64,000 bases of DNA from Prionace glauca (GCA_037974335.1 CM075760.1:14812059-14876058), one strand, 5' to 3'. Shown: positions 31,471 to 42,276, numbered from the stretch's first letter. The notes: generated by a model not told the origin, from the sequence alone. Numbers and translations are program-made.

Positions 31471-31500
31471 ATCAAATGGGAATGTTTAATTTGTATTTAC

Positions 31501-34024
31501 ATAAGAACATAAGAAATAGGAGCAGGAGTAGGCCATCTAGCCCTTCGAGCCTGCCCCGCCATTCAATAAGATCATGGCTGATCTGTCGTGGCTCAGTTCC
31601 ACCTTCCCGCCCTCTCCCCATAACCCTTAATCCCTATTTCCAGACGTCGCTGGATTCCGGGGAAGTGCCGGAAGATTGGAAAACGGCTAATGTTACGCCG
31701 TTGTTTAAGAAGGGTGCCAGGCAAAAGGCGGGGAATTATAGGCCAGTTAGTTTAACGTCTGTGGTAGGTAAAATGTTAGAATCCGTCATTAAGGAGGAAA
31801 TAGCGAGGCATCTTGAGGGGAATTGCTTGATAGGGCGGACGCAACACGGTTTCATTAAAGGGAAGTCGTGTCTGACAAATTTACTGGAGTTCTATGAGGA
31901 TGTGTCTAGGGCAGTGGATAGAGGAGAGCTAGTGGATGTGGTCTTTCTGGATTTTCAGAAGGCGTTTGACAAGGTACCTCACAAGAGGTTATTGCAGAAG
32001 GTCAGGGGACATGGAGTTGGGGGTAGGGTGTTAGCGTGGATAGAGGATTGGTTGTCAAATAGGAGGCAGAGAGTGGGGGTCAATGGGTGCTATTCGGATT
32101 GGCGGTTGGTGACTAGTGGGGTGCCCCAGGGGTCGGTGCTGGGGCCTCAGCTATTTACCATTTATATAGATGATCTGGAAGAGGGAACCGAGTGCAGGGT
32201 GTCGAAATTTGCTGATGACACCAAGATTGGGGGAAAGGCAAATTGTGCGGAGGGTGTGGAGAGTCTGCAGAAGGATCTAGATAGGCTGTGCGAATGGGCC
32301 AGGAAATGGCAAATGGAATTTAATGTGTGAGGTGGTCCACTTTGATAGGAGGAATGGTAGGAAGGACTATTACTTACGTGGCGAAAAACTGCAGCAGGCG
32401 ACGGTGCAGAGGGACCTCGGGGTCCTTGTGCATGAGTCACAAAAACCCAGCTTGCTGGTGCAGCAGGTCAGGAAGGCGAATGGGATGCTGGCCTTCATAG
32501 CGAGGGGGATTGAATATAAAAGTAGGGAGGTCTTGCTGCAGCTGTATAGGGCATTGGTGAGGCCGCAGCTGGAGTACTGTGTGCAGTTTTGGGCGCCGCA
32601 CCTGCGCAAGGATATTTTGGCCCTGGAGGGAGTGCAGAGGAGGTTTACTAGGCTGATACCAGAGTTGAGGGGATTGAGCTATGAGGAGAGGCTGAATAAA
32701 CTAGGCTTGAACTCGTTAGAGTTTAGAAGAATGAGGGGAGATCTCATTGAGATGTATAAGATGATGAATGGGATCGATAGGATAGAGGTGGAGAGACTCT
32801 TCCCGCTCAAAAAAGACAGTAGGACTAGGGGGCACAGCCTCAAGATAAAGGGGAGGCGGTTTAGAACAGAGTTGAGGAGGAACTTCTTCACTCAAAGGGT
32901 GGTGAATCTCTGGAATTCTCTGCCCGTTGAAGTGGTGGAGGCTGCCTCGCTAAATATTTTTAACAAAGAACAAAGAACAATTCAGCACGGGAAACAGGCC
33001 ATTCGGCCCAACGAGCCCGCGCCGCCACATCACCCTACACCTATTCTACCCTGCATATCTATGAATGGAACCCTACTCAGTCAGATTCAGGGAAGAAATA
33101 GTGTCAATTTGGTAAAAACCGAATAGCCTGAGAGTACATTTTTGGGGTGTGGGAGGAAACCGGAGCGCCCGGAGGAAACCCACGCAACCACAGGGAGAAT
33201 GCGCAAACTCCCCCAGACACAGGCCCAAATCCATGTGCCTGCATAGCCAGCAGTGCTAGTCACTGAGCTGTTGCGGCGCCCATCTACCGGTCCAGGATCA
33301 AGCACACACACCGACATGAAGTTCTAGGCCACTCCTGGAACTTCCAAGAGCAGCCCAGGCACGACCCGCCGTGTGAATGCCCCTCGTTTGACACGAGGTG
33401 GACCTCCACCTGTGGAGTAAAGTCAAAAATATTAATCTTACAGCCTGCCTTTCCGGTGTCTCCCGAGGTTTAACCCTATTTAATATCCCCTACCATATCC
33501 CTCCATTCTCGTTTCACTCATGTGCCTATCTAACTGCATCTTAAACGAGTCCAACGTTCCTGCCTCCACCACCCTACTCGGTAGTGCGTTCCAGACCCCT
33601 ACAACTCTCTGCGTAAAGAACCTTCTTCTCACCTCCAAATTATACCTCTCCCCCCTCACCCTTAAATGATGACCTCTCGTGTTCGTATCCAGTCCAGGGA
33701 GCAGTCTCTCACTATTAACTCTATCCATTCCCTTCATTATCTTATATACTTCTATCATGTCCCCTCTCAATCTCCACCTTTCCAAGGAGAATAGTCCCAG
33801 TTTCTTCAACCTCTCCTCGTAACCCAGTCCCCCCATGCCAGGCAACATCCTGGTAAACCTCCTCTGCACCCTTTCCAGAGACTCCACGTCCTTCCGGTAG
33901 TAAGGTGACCAGAACTGGACGCAGTACTCCAAATGCGGTCTAACCAACGTTCTGTACAACTGAAGCATTAGACAGCAGCTTTTATACTCTATGCCCCGCT
34001 TTAAGAAGCAGGTTGATGGGTTTT
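31501..34024 (-). mobile_element. CR1 LINE with inverted 5' part, plus nested LINE
   Basis: The insertion is absent from the paralogous arm at 4.65 kb. 31501-31634 is the CR1 3' tail in reverse. 31635-32964 is the ORF2 body in the forward sense; RT motifs seen are [34 protein letters not shown] and FADDTKIGG, followed by LEYCVQFWAPHLRKDILALE and RRNFFTQRVVNLWNSLPVEV. Its last 25 bp (QVDxF region) resume at about 33999 after a second LINE. A small deletion near 32327 shifts frame after KWQMEFNV. The 5' part inverted against its own 3' tail is the layout expected from twin priming. Confidence 0.85.
32965..33998 (-). mobile_element. second CR1-subfamily LINE nested in the first
   Basis: In reverse: ORF2 C-terminus at 33968-33480 (LEYCVQFWSPYYRKDVESLE, RRFTRMLPGMGGLGYEERLK, RRFFTQRVVGVWNALPSRVV), then about 500 bp of 3' UTR, and a tail made of 'caaagaacaaagaac' in reverse at 32966. 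A relative lies at 37.2-38.65 kb. The insert splits the C-terminal codons of the host CR1. Confidence 0.85.
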
Positions 34025-34577
34025 AAAGATATTGTGAATATATTGTCCTGGACAATAATGAAATTGGGATAACTGACCTTGGGTGTGGTTGAATGGAATA
34101 TATCAATCTGGTATCCACCAACAGTTAGTGAGTCTGGAATGTGTAGCTGGAAATCACTCCAACAGCACTGTGGGTGTATTTATAGGCATTGTAGCACTTC
34201 AGGAAGGCAGTGTTGGGACCCAGGCCGAGGCGGCTACATACAGACACATATTCTGTTATAATGGAAGGACTGCAGATTGAATGTGAGGCATTATGGAACT
34301 GGACTATCTTGACCGCATTCCTGTGACAGCTCAGTTTCTGCAATTACAGACCATTAAAGCTGTTTAGCAGGGCCCCGACAGAGGACCTGGTGAGAATATT
34401 TACTGGGAATGAGTTGGAATTAAATTTATCCCAGGACTGGCTGGTGTTCAGTGGCTGAGATACCCGAATCTGTAAAAAAGGGGGTCTGACCAATCAACAA
34501 ACAGTGGTAGAAAGTTGATTAAGGAATTAAGAAGCATTCTCAGGCATTGTTTAAATTAATTTATTCCTAAATTTGTG

Positions 34578-34838
34578 ATTAAAAACTGTGACTGATTTGT
34601 GACCCAATAGTCAGTGAAGTGATGGTATACTCCAAGTAGCACTGGACTGAAAAGTGGACCCTCTGAGAGTAGATCCGAATGGTTATTATCTTACCCCATC
34701 ATGGCCAGTGAAAAATCAGAGCTCGAATGGGTACCGGACAGGTCTCTTACCTGCCATTTGGAAACTAAGAACACAAAACCTATTGATAAAATGGTTCGAG
34801 AATAGAGCCATTTCGAGTCTGGATGACACTTCATAAGA
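34578..34838. other. short unique stretch
   Basis: No feature is recognised between the duplication border and the tail at 34.84 kb. Confidence 0.4.
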
Positions 34839-34978
34839 GCTCTGATAAAGGGTCATCCAGACTCGAGACATTGACTCTATTCTCTCTCCACAGATGCTGT
34901 CAGACCTGCTGAGATTTTCCAGCATTTTGTGCTTTTGTTTCAGTTTCCAGCATCCGCAGTATTTCATTTTTATGATAA
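34839..34978 (+). mobile_element. retroposon tail
   Basis: 'tgataaagggtcatccagac', 'tctccacagatgctgtcaga' and 'cagcatccgcagtatttcat' form a dispersed tail also present in reverse at 12.13-12.20 kb. The start resembles the 'ctgatgaa' opening of the Penelope-type tail, so it may be a related family. Confidence 0.6.
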
Positions 34979-35002
34979 AATGAGATTTTAGTCATGACGA
35001 AG

Positions 35003-35144
35003 AGATGGACTGGGGTGAACACAGTAAGAAGTCTCACGACACCAGGTTGAAGTTCAACCAGTTTATTTGATTGTAATCCCACAAGCTTTACTATCAAATG
35101 AACTGTTTGGACTTAAACCTGGTGTGGTGAGACTTCTTACTGTA
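35003..35144. mobile_element. fold-back copy of the Penelope-type tail
   Basis: The reverse half ('agtaagaagtctcacgacac', 'aggttgaagttcaaccagtt') is followed by a forward half ('tttggacttaaacctggtgt', 'gtgagacttcttactgta'). Confidence 0.7.
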
Positions 35145-35884
35145 TTTTACAACTGCAGCTCCTGGGGCTGACTGGAGTCTGGTATAATAATAATCACAAA
35201 GGTCAGTTTCAGTGTCTCTGAGGTCATTTGAACTGCAGGTAATCTGATCTTAAGGGAGACGAGGCCCAACAAACAATCGATTACAATAGGAGGACAAGAT
35301 GTAAGGGAGCAATGATATTTTAAAGTGTCGGTGTTATGGTGAGTGTCACTGGGAAGTGAGTGATAAAATAGAAGTGGAAACATCATAGCAGAGACATATG
35401 TGACTGACTCAACCTGACTGAGAGCTGTTATATTCGTGGCGAGAATAATGAGGGCATGAGGATCTCCTGAGATTTCTGATATCTGAGGTATATATGTTAG
35501 AAGAACTGAAAATAATCAGTTCTTTCTCATGGTTATCTGCAGTTCTCAAGTTACACAGACACATAGGAAACAGATCTGACAGCTCATCAAACCCAATGGT
35601 TTAATCTTCTGTTTCAGACACGTTGTAACTGAAAAGATCAAATCTTAAAACCGTAGAGGAGAAACATTCAAAATGTCAAAAAGATGAGTGAACTATCTAA
35701 TTAATCCAATTCACCATAACTCCATCAATATTAATCCAATTTTCTTTTAAAGTTACTATTAAACCTGCTTCTAGCACATGTCAGGTTGTGCATTCTAGAT
35801 CATATTGTTGTGTAAAAAAATCTCCTTATCACCCCCTTCAATTCTGTTGTCGATTATATTAAATTTCTGTGTCCTCTTCTTAAG
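35145..35884. other. stretch without a gene
   Basis: Mostly AT-rich. A weak CR1-like segment at about 35.75-35.88 kb is the only recognisable part ('gcattctagatcatattgtt', 'tctccttatcacccccttca'). Confidence 0.4.
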
Positions 35885-36273
35885 GTCGGGATTGTAATAA
35901 CTGAGAGAGATTTAGGGCAGAGATTACTGATACAAGGCCCAGATTGTAATAACTGAAGGAGGTTTAGGGCAGAGATTACTGATACAAGGCCCAGATTGTA
36001 ATAATTGAGAGCGGCTTAGGACAGAGATTACTGATACAAGGCCCAGATTGTAATAACTGAGGGAGGTTTAGGGCAGAGATTACTGATACAAGGCCCAGAT
36101 TGTAATAACTGAGGGAGGCTTAGGACAAAGATTACTGATACAAGGCCTAGATTGTAATAACTGAGGGAGGCTTAGGACAGAGATTACTGATACAAGGCAC
36201 AGATTGTAATAACTGAGAGAGGCTTAGGACAGAGATTACTGACACAAGGCCCAGATTGTAATAACTGAGAGGA
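35885..36273 (+). repeat. 52-bp minisatellite, about 7.5 copies
   Basis: The unit begins 'ggcccagattgtaataactg', goes on 'agggaggcttaggacagaga' and ends 'ttactgatacaa'. Copies differ by a few substitutions ('gaaggaggttt', 'gagagcggctt', 'gagagaggctt'). The register is constant at 52 bp. Confidence 0.9.
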
Positions 36274-36514
36274 GTCCCTATCGCCACATCAGGGTGTGGT
36301 GTGAGTTTACATCTCTCGGTTATATTGGGAGTCAGTGGCAATGTCCAATTTCAGGATAAATGACTTTTAATCTTGGACTGCACCATTGTTTTAATGTAGA
36401 CCTGGACAATGACCATCACTGAGATTTACCTGAACATGTCAACAAATATCTCATTGTTTTCTGAATAAGTATCCCAACATTTGCAAAGTTTCTGTTCCTC
36501 ATTTGTGTGTAAAA
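36274..36514. other. short unique stretch
   Basis: No feature is recognised. Confidence 0.35.
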
Positions 36515-36808
36515 TCCCTACAGTACAGGGGGAGGCCATTCGGTCCATCAAGTCTGCACTAACCACAATCCCATCCATGCCCTGTCCCCGTATCCCACAC
36601 ATTTACCCTGCAATTCCCCCTGTCACTAAAGCATGACCAATCAACCTCTCCCACACATCTTTAAACAGTGGGAGGAAACCGGAGGACCCAGAGGAAATCC
36701 ACACAGACATGGGGAGAACGTGCAAACTCCACACAGTCACACAAGGCCAGAATTGAACCAAATCCCTTTGAGGCAGCAGTGCGAACCAGTGTGTCACACT
36801 GGGGTCAG
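36515..36808 (-). mobile_element. tRNA-derived SINE, antisense
   Basis: Tail 'aaatccctacagtacagggg' to body 'gggaggaaaccggaggaccc' and a degraded head ending 'gcgaaccagtgtgtcacact'. It is a moderately old copy. Confidence 0.8.
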
Positions 36809-36889
36809 TATCTGGTGGTTGTTCACAATTGGTGATGGGACAATGTTAAATGGACAGTTTAGTCAGATTGGATAACCATTTGGATTTAC

Positions 36890-37215
36890 AACAGTCTTGC
36901 CAGGGCTGGGGAATTGTGGTGATGAGGAAAGATTGGATTGGCAAGGTTTGTTTCCCCAGAGCAGAGGAGGCTGAGGGGGATCGAACTGAAGTGTCCAAAA
37001 TTATGAGGGAGCCAAGACAGGGTGGATAGAAAAGGCCTGTTTCCCCTGAGCAGAGAGAGGTCACTTATTGTGGGTGGGTGGGGATGGCAAGATGGGAGAG
37101 GGGATAGTGGGGGCTGCACAGATATAAAGTGATTGGTGGAAGGATTAGAGGGGGCATTAGGAAAAAGGTTCTCGTTCAAGTGATGGTGGGTGTCTGGAAT
37201 TTGCTGCCTAAGCTG
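36890..37215 (+). mobile_element. CR1-like LINE ORF2 C-terminal fragment
   Basis: The phrases for 'LFSLxxRRGxGGSN' ('cagagcaggaggctg' region) and 'ggtgtctggaatttgctgcc' (VWNLLP) mark a CR1-type C-terminus. The latter ends where the 37.2 kb antisense LINE begins. Confidence 0.6.
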
Positions 37216-38648
37216 ATAAAAGAACAAAGAACAAAAACAGCCCAGGAAACAGGCCCTTTGGCCCGACGAGCCCACGCAGCCATCTCAACACCATCAGTCC
37301 CCTTCTCCACCCACGACCCTTATCTAATGTTTTATGGCCATCCAGATTGAGGGAAACTGATTTACGGACAATTTATTACTGCCAGTCAGCCTAACAGCAC
37401 ATCTTTGGGGTGTGGGAGGAAACTGGAGCACCTGGAGAAAACCCACTCAAGCACAGGGGGAATGCGCAAACTCCCACAGACACCGGCCCAAATCCATGTG
37501 TCTGCACAGCAATCAGTGATAGTCACTGACCTGTCGTCTTGTCGGGTATCTGGTCAAGTTTAGTCACACGCTAATGACATGAAGCACTAGGCCAATCTCG
37601 AACAACCAAGAGTAGCCCAAGTACAACCCATCGTGTGTATGCCCCTCGTTGGACACAAGGCGGACCGACTTAAAACCTGTGAATGAAAAGGAAAAAAAAA
37701 TTTTTTATGGTACCATATAAGAACATAAGAACATAACATAAGAAATAGGAAATAGGAAATATCCATTTACCTTACCAGGGACTTCCCAATGCTAATGACC
37801 CTTACTTAAAACAATCTCCTATATCCACACATCTCCAACCCACTCATGTGCCTGTCTAAGTTACTCTCAAATGAGCGTGTTTGCCTCCACCACCTTACTT
37901 GGCAGAGCATTCCATACCCCCACTACCCTTCTTGTGAAGAACCTCCCTCTAATATCTGTGTTATACCTGTCCCCCCTCACCTTCAGCCAATGGCCCCTTG
38001 TCCTATGTGTCTCTATCGTAGGAAATAGCTTACCTCTGTTTACTCTATCTATACCCTTCATAATCTTATATATGTCTATTAGATCCCCCCTCAGTCGCCG
38101 TCTTTCAAGGGAAAACGGCCCCAATTTGTTCAATCCTTCCTTATAACTTAGAATCATAGAACCCTACAGTGCAGAAAGAGGCCCTTCGGCCCATCGAGTC
38201 TGCACCGAACACAATCCCACCCAGGCCCTACCCCCACATCCCTACATATTACACCCACTAATCCCTCTAACCTAAGCATCCCTGGACACTAAGGGGCAAT
38301 TTCTTAGCATGGCCAATCAACTTAACCTGCACATCTTTGGACTGTGGGAGGAAACCGGAGCACCCGGAGGAAATCTACGCAGACACGAGGAGAATGTGCA
38401 AACTCCACCCAGACAGTGACCCGAGCCGAGAATCGAACCCAGGACCCTGGAGCTGTGAAGCAGCAGTGCTAACCGCTGTCCTACCGTGCTGCCCTTCCAT
38501 ACCCCAGTCCTTCCATACCAGGCAACATCCTGATAAACCTCCTCTGCACTCTCTCCAGAGTCTCCACGTCCTTCCGGTAGTGAGGTGACCAGAACTGGAC
38601 GCAGTACTCCAAATGCGGTCTAACCAACTTTCTGTCCAACTGTAACAT
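37216..38648 (-). mobile_element. CR1-subfamily LINE 3' region, antisense, with nested SINE
   Basis: In reverse: ORF2 C-terminus (38648-38497 and 38151-37867; SLERRRLRGDLIDIYKIMKG, RGRFFTRRVVGVWNALPSKV), a 3' UTR shared with 32.97-33.45 kb ('aacccatcgtgtgtatgccc' here, 'cgacccgccgtgtgaatgcc' there) and a tail of 'agaacaaagaac' in reverse at 37223. A full SINE interrupts ORF2 at 38152-38496. Confidence 0.8.
38152..38496 (-). mobile_element. full-length tRNA-derived SINE nested in LINE
   Basis: It runs from 'aatcatagaaccctacagtg' to the reverse tRNA head ending 'gctgtcctaccgtgctgccc'. LINE coding sequence continues on both sides. Confidence 0.9.
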
Positions 38649-39204
38649 TCTGTTGCGTTGCCGGGTGATGTCAGTATTCCTGGCTCTATCTGTGGAGCGG
38701 GAATCAGAAGGAACTTGCCCCGTCCAGATGTCTCATGACAGGCGGGGTCAGGATGGGTGTGGGTGTCCGACTGGGCTCTTTCCGTGCGGTTATTGGGTAG
38801 ACACGTGGAGCACATTAGAATTATAGGGAGTGGGATAGCTTGAACTTGATCTTGATCATGGTTTCGGACAAAGCTCAGCACAACATCGTGAGACGGATGA
38901 CCTGCAGTGTGTTGGACTGTTCTATGTTCGATGTTTTTTGGGAGTCAGGAGGTAAGTTACTCCTGCAGGATTCCCAGCCTCTGCCCTGCTCTTTTAGCCG
39001 CTGAACGAACTGTTAACAAGTGTGCTGAGTCAGAATAGGTTTATCTTCTTTCCAGCTCAGTTTGTCATGAATTTTCTGCACTTTTATCTTTTCCTGAATA
39101 TATTTTGAGGCCCAAGTAAGAGCCAGTGTCATATGATTGTAAGATACTATATTCAGGCAATATTCAATAGTGGATTCACTGGCGGGAGGGGTGCGGTTTC
39201 CAGT
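38649..39204. other. stretch without a gene
   Basis: A LINE-tail-like phrase at about 38.91-38.94 kb ('gttggactgttctatgttcg') is the only repeat recognised. Confidence 0.4.
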
Positions 39205-39295
39205 CATGCTGTTGACGCTGGACTGATAACGCAGAGAAGAAAATGAAGCTTTGAGAACCAGGGTTCGAATCCCAGCACAGCAGCTTAACTCAATT
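39205..39295 (+). mobile_element. tRNA-like SINE head
   Basis: 'cgctggactgataacgcaga' and 'cagggttcgaatcccagcac' (a B box) look like the head of the SINE family whose tail lies at 48.74-48.95 kb. It does not fold as a complete tRNA. Confidence 0.45.
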
Positions 39296-39443
39296 CAAGG
39301 CAAAGTGGAATGACTGTGAGTGAGAATAGACAATTTCAATTCTGTAACATTTCCTCACTAAATCGAATATATTTTGACCATGTTTCTGCCAATTTTGAAG
39401 CTTCCGACGGATATGTAAATAATGCTGCAGCTGTTTTCGCCAT

Positions 39444-39516
39444 GGGCCAGTGGCGCAATGGATAACGCGTCTGACTACGGATCAGAAGATTCCAGGTTCG
39501 ACTCCTGGCTGGTTCG
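39444..39516 (+). tRNA. tRNA-Arg (ACG)
   Basis: 73 nt, starting 'gggccagtggcgcaatggat', with the anticodon arm 'tctgactacggatcaga' (ACG) and the T arm 'ccaggttcgactcctgg'. The body matches the vertebrate tRNA-Arg-ACG as I know it; the 3' acceptor strand reads 'ctggttcg', adding a G-U pair. Adenosine at the wobble position would be read as inosine. No clear T4 terminator follows within 40 bp, which makes activity less sure. Confidence 0.9.
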
Positions 39517-40150
39517 CTATGTTATTGTAACATTAGTTCAAAAAGTCCATATTTGTGTGGATGAAAAATATATGTTCACTGATTTTAGACCAATTCAGGG
39601 AAATGTTGACCAAATGCAGTCAGCTTCTATGAAGATATTTACCTTACCTACTTATTTTTCAAAAACAATGCTGACTAAAAAAAAAACTGAAAAACTTTTC
39701 TTTTGAAAAAAAAAGTTTCTTTTTTAAATGACAATTTTTCGTTAAAGTATTGGGAAAAAAAGATCAGCAAGTTTAAGCTACCTTTTGAAAAGTTGGAAAT
39801 TTCTCGAAAAGAAACATGGAAACATTACATTTTTCAGAATGATGAAAATAATTTCCAAAAAAGTTGATGAAATCTGTTGAAGAATTTCTTCTAAACATGT
39901 TTAATTTTAAGAAGCAAAATACACAGATTGTTTTTTACCGTTGACAAATTTCCGTTAAAACAGATGGAGGGATTTCTTTGGAGTAAGTTTTATTTTGAAA
40001 AGTTCAAATTAGCCAGAAGTTCCTGGTTTCTGATGCTGGGATTGTTGTCTATTGGAGAGAAGGAGATTGACGAGTGATTTTATCGAGGTGAACTAGATTA
40101 AGGCAAGTTTGGAGGGGGGGGCGGCAATTTATAAGATTTGGGGCAATGCG
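39517..40150. other. AT-rich stretch with A/T runs
   Basis: Long homopolymer-like runs ('aaaaaaaaaactgaaaaact') and low GC; no gene is seen. Confidence 0.5.
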
Positions 40151-40157
40151 GGGGCAT

Positions 40158-40193
40158 CACACATGCACACACACCTCCACACACTCTCTCTCT

Positions 40194-40256
<63 letters not shown>
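40158..40256 (+). repeat. compound CA / TC microsatellite
   Basis: Alternating blocks of (ca)n, (tc)n, (tcac)n and a final (ca)n run. Reading frames through it (HTHT repeats) are artefacts. Confidence 0.95.
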
Positions 40257-40258
<2 letters not shown>

Positions 40259-40504
40259 TCAATAATTGCCAGACTCCAGTCGAATTGTTATTGTGTGACA
40301 CCAACTGCTTCTTTTTATTGTCCAACAGAGGAGTTAAAGAGCAGCAAAAACACGAGAACCATGACATTGTAGGCATCTGGCAACAGAGGATCATCACACT
40401 GTGCATTGTCAGACCAATTGAACTGGCCGACAAATTGTCCTCTCGATCGGTGCTTTGTAAAACAAAACACTCTTCGGCAAATCAACAATCTGCGTATGGA
40501 AACA

Positions 40505-40576
40505 AGGTCCCGCCGAGATTTGAACTCGGATCACTGGATTCAGAGTCCAGAGTGCTCGCCATTACACCACGGAACC
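40505..40576 (-). tRNA. tRNA-Gln (CTG)
   Basis: In reverse: 'ggttccgtggtgtaatggcg', the anticodon arm 'ctggactctgaatccag' (CTG) and the T arm 'ccgagttcaaatctcgg'. 72 nt including the discriminator base. It differs from the usual vertebrate sequence at a few acceptor and D-loop positions. No strong T-run follows on the minus strand ('ttgtttcc'). Confidence 0.9.
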
Positions 40577-40789
40577 CCCGACACTCACAAGCAACCTGAA
40601 AATCCTCGTTCAATATTCCTGCCACCTTGAATAGCAGAGAGAAATGTAAGTCCCGTTGAACAATCCCGTCAATGGCCAACACCAATTCATACTTACGTTG
40701 CCCTTACTGGTTCCTCCTGTAAAAATGCTGGAAAATCTCAACACCTTGAACGAGAAACAATAAATAGTATTAAAAAAACTGAAACGTTA

Positions 40790-41040
40790 TTTCCCCTGAT
40801 CCGGGAATCTGAAGCACGGGGACACAATCTCAGGATAAGGTGCTGATGATTTGGGACAGCAATGAGGAGAAGTTGCTTCACTCAAAGGCTCGTGAATCTT
40901 CGGAACTCTACTCCAGAGGGTCCTGATGTTCCATCATTGAACACATTTCAGTTTGGGTTAGACAGATTTATGATCTATCCAGGAATGAATGGAAACAGGG
41001 ATATGGAATTGGAACAAATACTCAGTCACAAGTTCATGAT
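40790..41040 (+). mobile_element. CR1-like LINE C-terminal fragment
   Basis: RRSCFTQRLVNLRNS corresponds to the CR1 'RRNFFTQRVVNLWNS' motif. It is short and diverged. Confidence 0.6.
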
Positions 41041-41256
41041 TCGATTGTATTCCTTTAAGTTTAATAGTACAGTGGAAGCATGTATATAATGTAATATGTA
41101 ATATGTTTGAAGTCGGTTGTCATTAAATACTGTTGGTAACACCAGATAATTGTCCAGCCGGTAACAATTGAGAGTTTTTTTTTTCATTCGCACCCAGGGA
41201 CCCTTTGCAAATAGGTAATGTGTTTGCCTGTGAATGCTGATAGTGAGAAAATAGTG

Positions 41257-41279
41257 AAAATCCGTCCCTGGGTGGTCTC

Positions 41280-41315
<36 letters not shown>

Positions 41316-41336
41316 GACCCATTGCGCCACAGAGAC
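41257..41336 (-). tRNA. tRNA-Asn (GTT) with terminator
   Basis: The gene is 41263-41336 in reverse: 'gtctctgtggcgcaatgggt', the anticodon arm 'ttcggctgttaaccgaa' (GTT) and the T arm 'ggtggttcgagaccacc'. 74 nt with discriminator G. A T4 run (41257-41260 on the minus strand) follows two bases after the 3' end, a typical Pol III terminator. Confidence 0.95.
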
Positions 41337-42276
41337 TGAGACAACAGCAGCTCAATATATTCTAAACTAATGTGTCACTGACCACAATTCTATTTCTGTA
41401 AAACCTGTTCCAGAACTGCAGCATGACCGCACTGTTTACAATTCTATACAAGTCTCTTTAGTTCCGTTGATCCTGCAGCACTGCTGTAGTGTGTTGGTTA
41501 TTCCCTTTCTCCTATGGACGGGCAGGTAAAATAAATCCGTGTCTCTTATCAAAGGGAGGAATTCAACGGGAGGGAAGGGAACCGACCACCAGGAGCCCAG
41601 CGATCCAATACTTTCCACTCAATCATCAATACCACATTCACAACTGCACCTCCTTCCGAATATTGTGATCCATTTCCCTCAGGATTTGTTCCAAGGTTCG
41701 ATATTTTCCTTGTTTTCTTCTAATTTTGATATAAGATTCGCTTCAATATACAACACAAATGGAATTACAAACCTGAGGGAGAACAGTGGGAAAGAAGTCA
41801 CTGGATAACACAAATCCCATGGTGCTCATTTCCAGATTCCCAACACTCAGCTTTTCAACCAAATGGGGCAATTTATCACTGAAAAGTTTTGGAAAGTTGG
41901 TGTGAATTGTGTTTGTGAATCACTCGGGTGTTGTGTAAATGCTACTCGAAGGTTCAGTGAGCCGGATATAATCTATCTGCGTTTTGCTGAGCTTGTGTTC
42001 GGTGTATGGGAAGGTTTGAACGGGGTTGGACCTTGTGTCCCAGGGATGGGCAGTAACCCGCTGACTGAAGCTGCAGTCGTCGCTTTCTGCTGGCGATTGG
42101 AGACTGAGGGATATAATCCTGCTGCTTCTCCCTGTCTCACTCACTGTGGAGCCGGGGAAAAGAGAATCATTGATGGGTTTGTTCCCCGGTCTGAAATGTG
42201 GCCTCGAATAACGGTTACGAGCGAAGGTAACAGTGCTGTAGCCATTAACAGTTGACAAAAATGAGCAAAGCTGAGT
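41337..42276. other. stretch between tRNA genes without another gene
   Basis: The 130-codon plus frame at 41863-42255 has no recognisable domain and overlaps an equally long minus frame. I see no support for a protein gene. Confidence 0.4.

Larger units (their letters stand above)
28600..34577. repeat. inverted segmental duplication, arm 2
   Basis: It is the partner of 4.1-7.25 kb, in opposite orientation, and carries the 29.4 kb ZNF gene. Removal of the CR1 block (31501-34024) restores colinearity: the sequence before it ('gaaatcaaatgggaatgttt') and after it ('aaagatattgtgaatatatt') are adjacent in arm 1 at about 4.65 kb. Confidence 0.8.

Noticed and set aside
35885-36273. CRISPR-like regular repeat
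   Set aside because: A eukaryotic minisatellite with contiguous 52-bp units and no unique spacers.
39205-39295. tRNA gene suggested by a B box
   Set aside because: The A box and acceptor stem do not fit and the sequence resembles a SINE head.
40138-40599. 153-codon frame with (HT)n
   Set aside because: It is a translation of the CA/TC microsatellite and runs across the tRNA-Gln gene on the other strand.
41863-42255. 130-codon plus frame before tRNA-Ile
   Set aside because: It overlaps an equally long minus frame, has no recognisable motif, and lies in tRNA-cluster spacer DNA.
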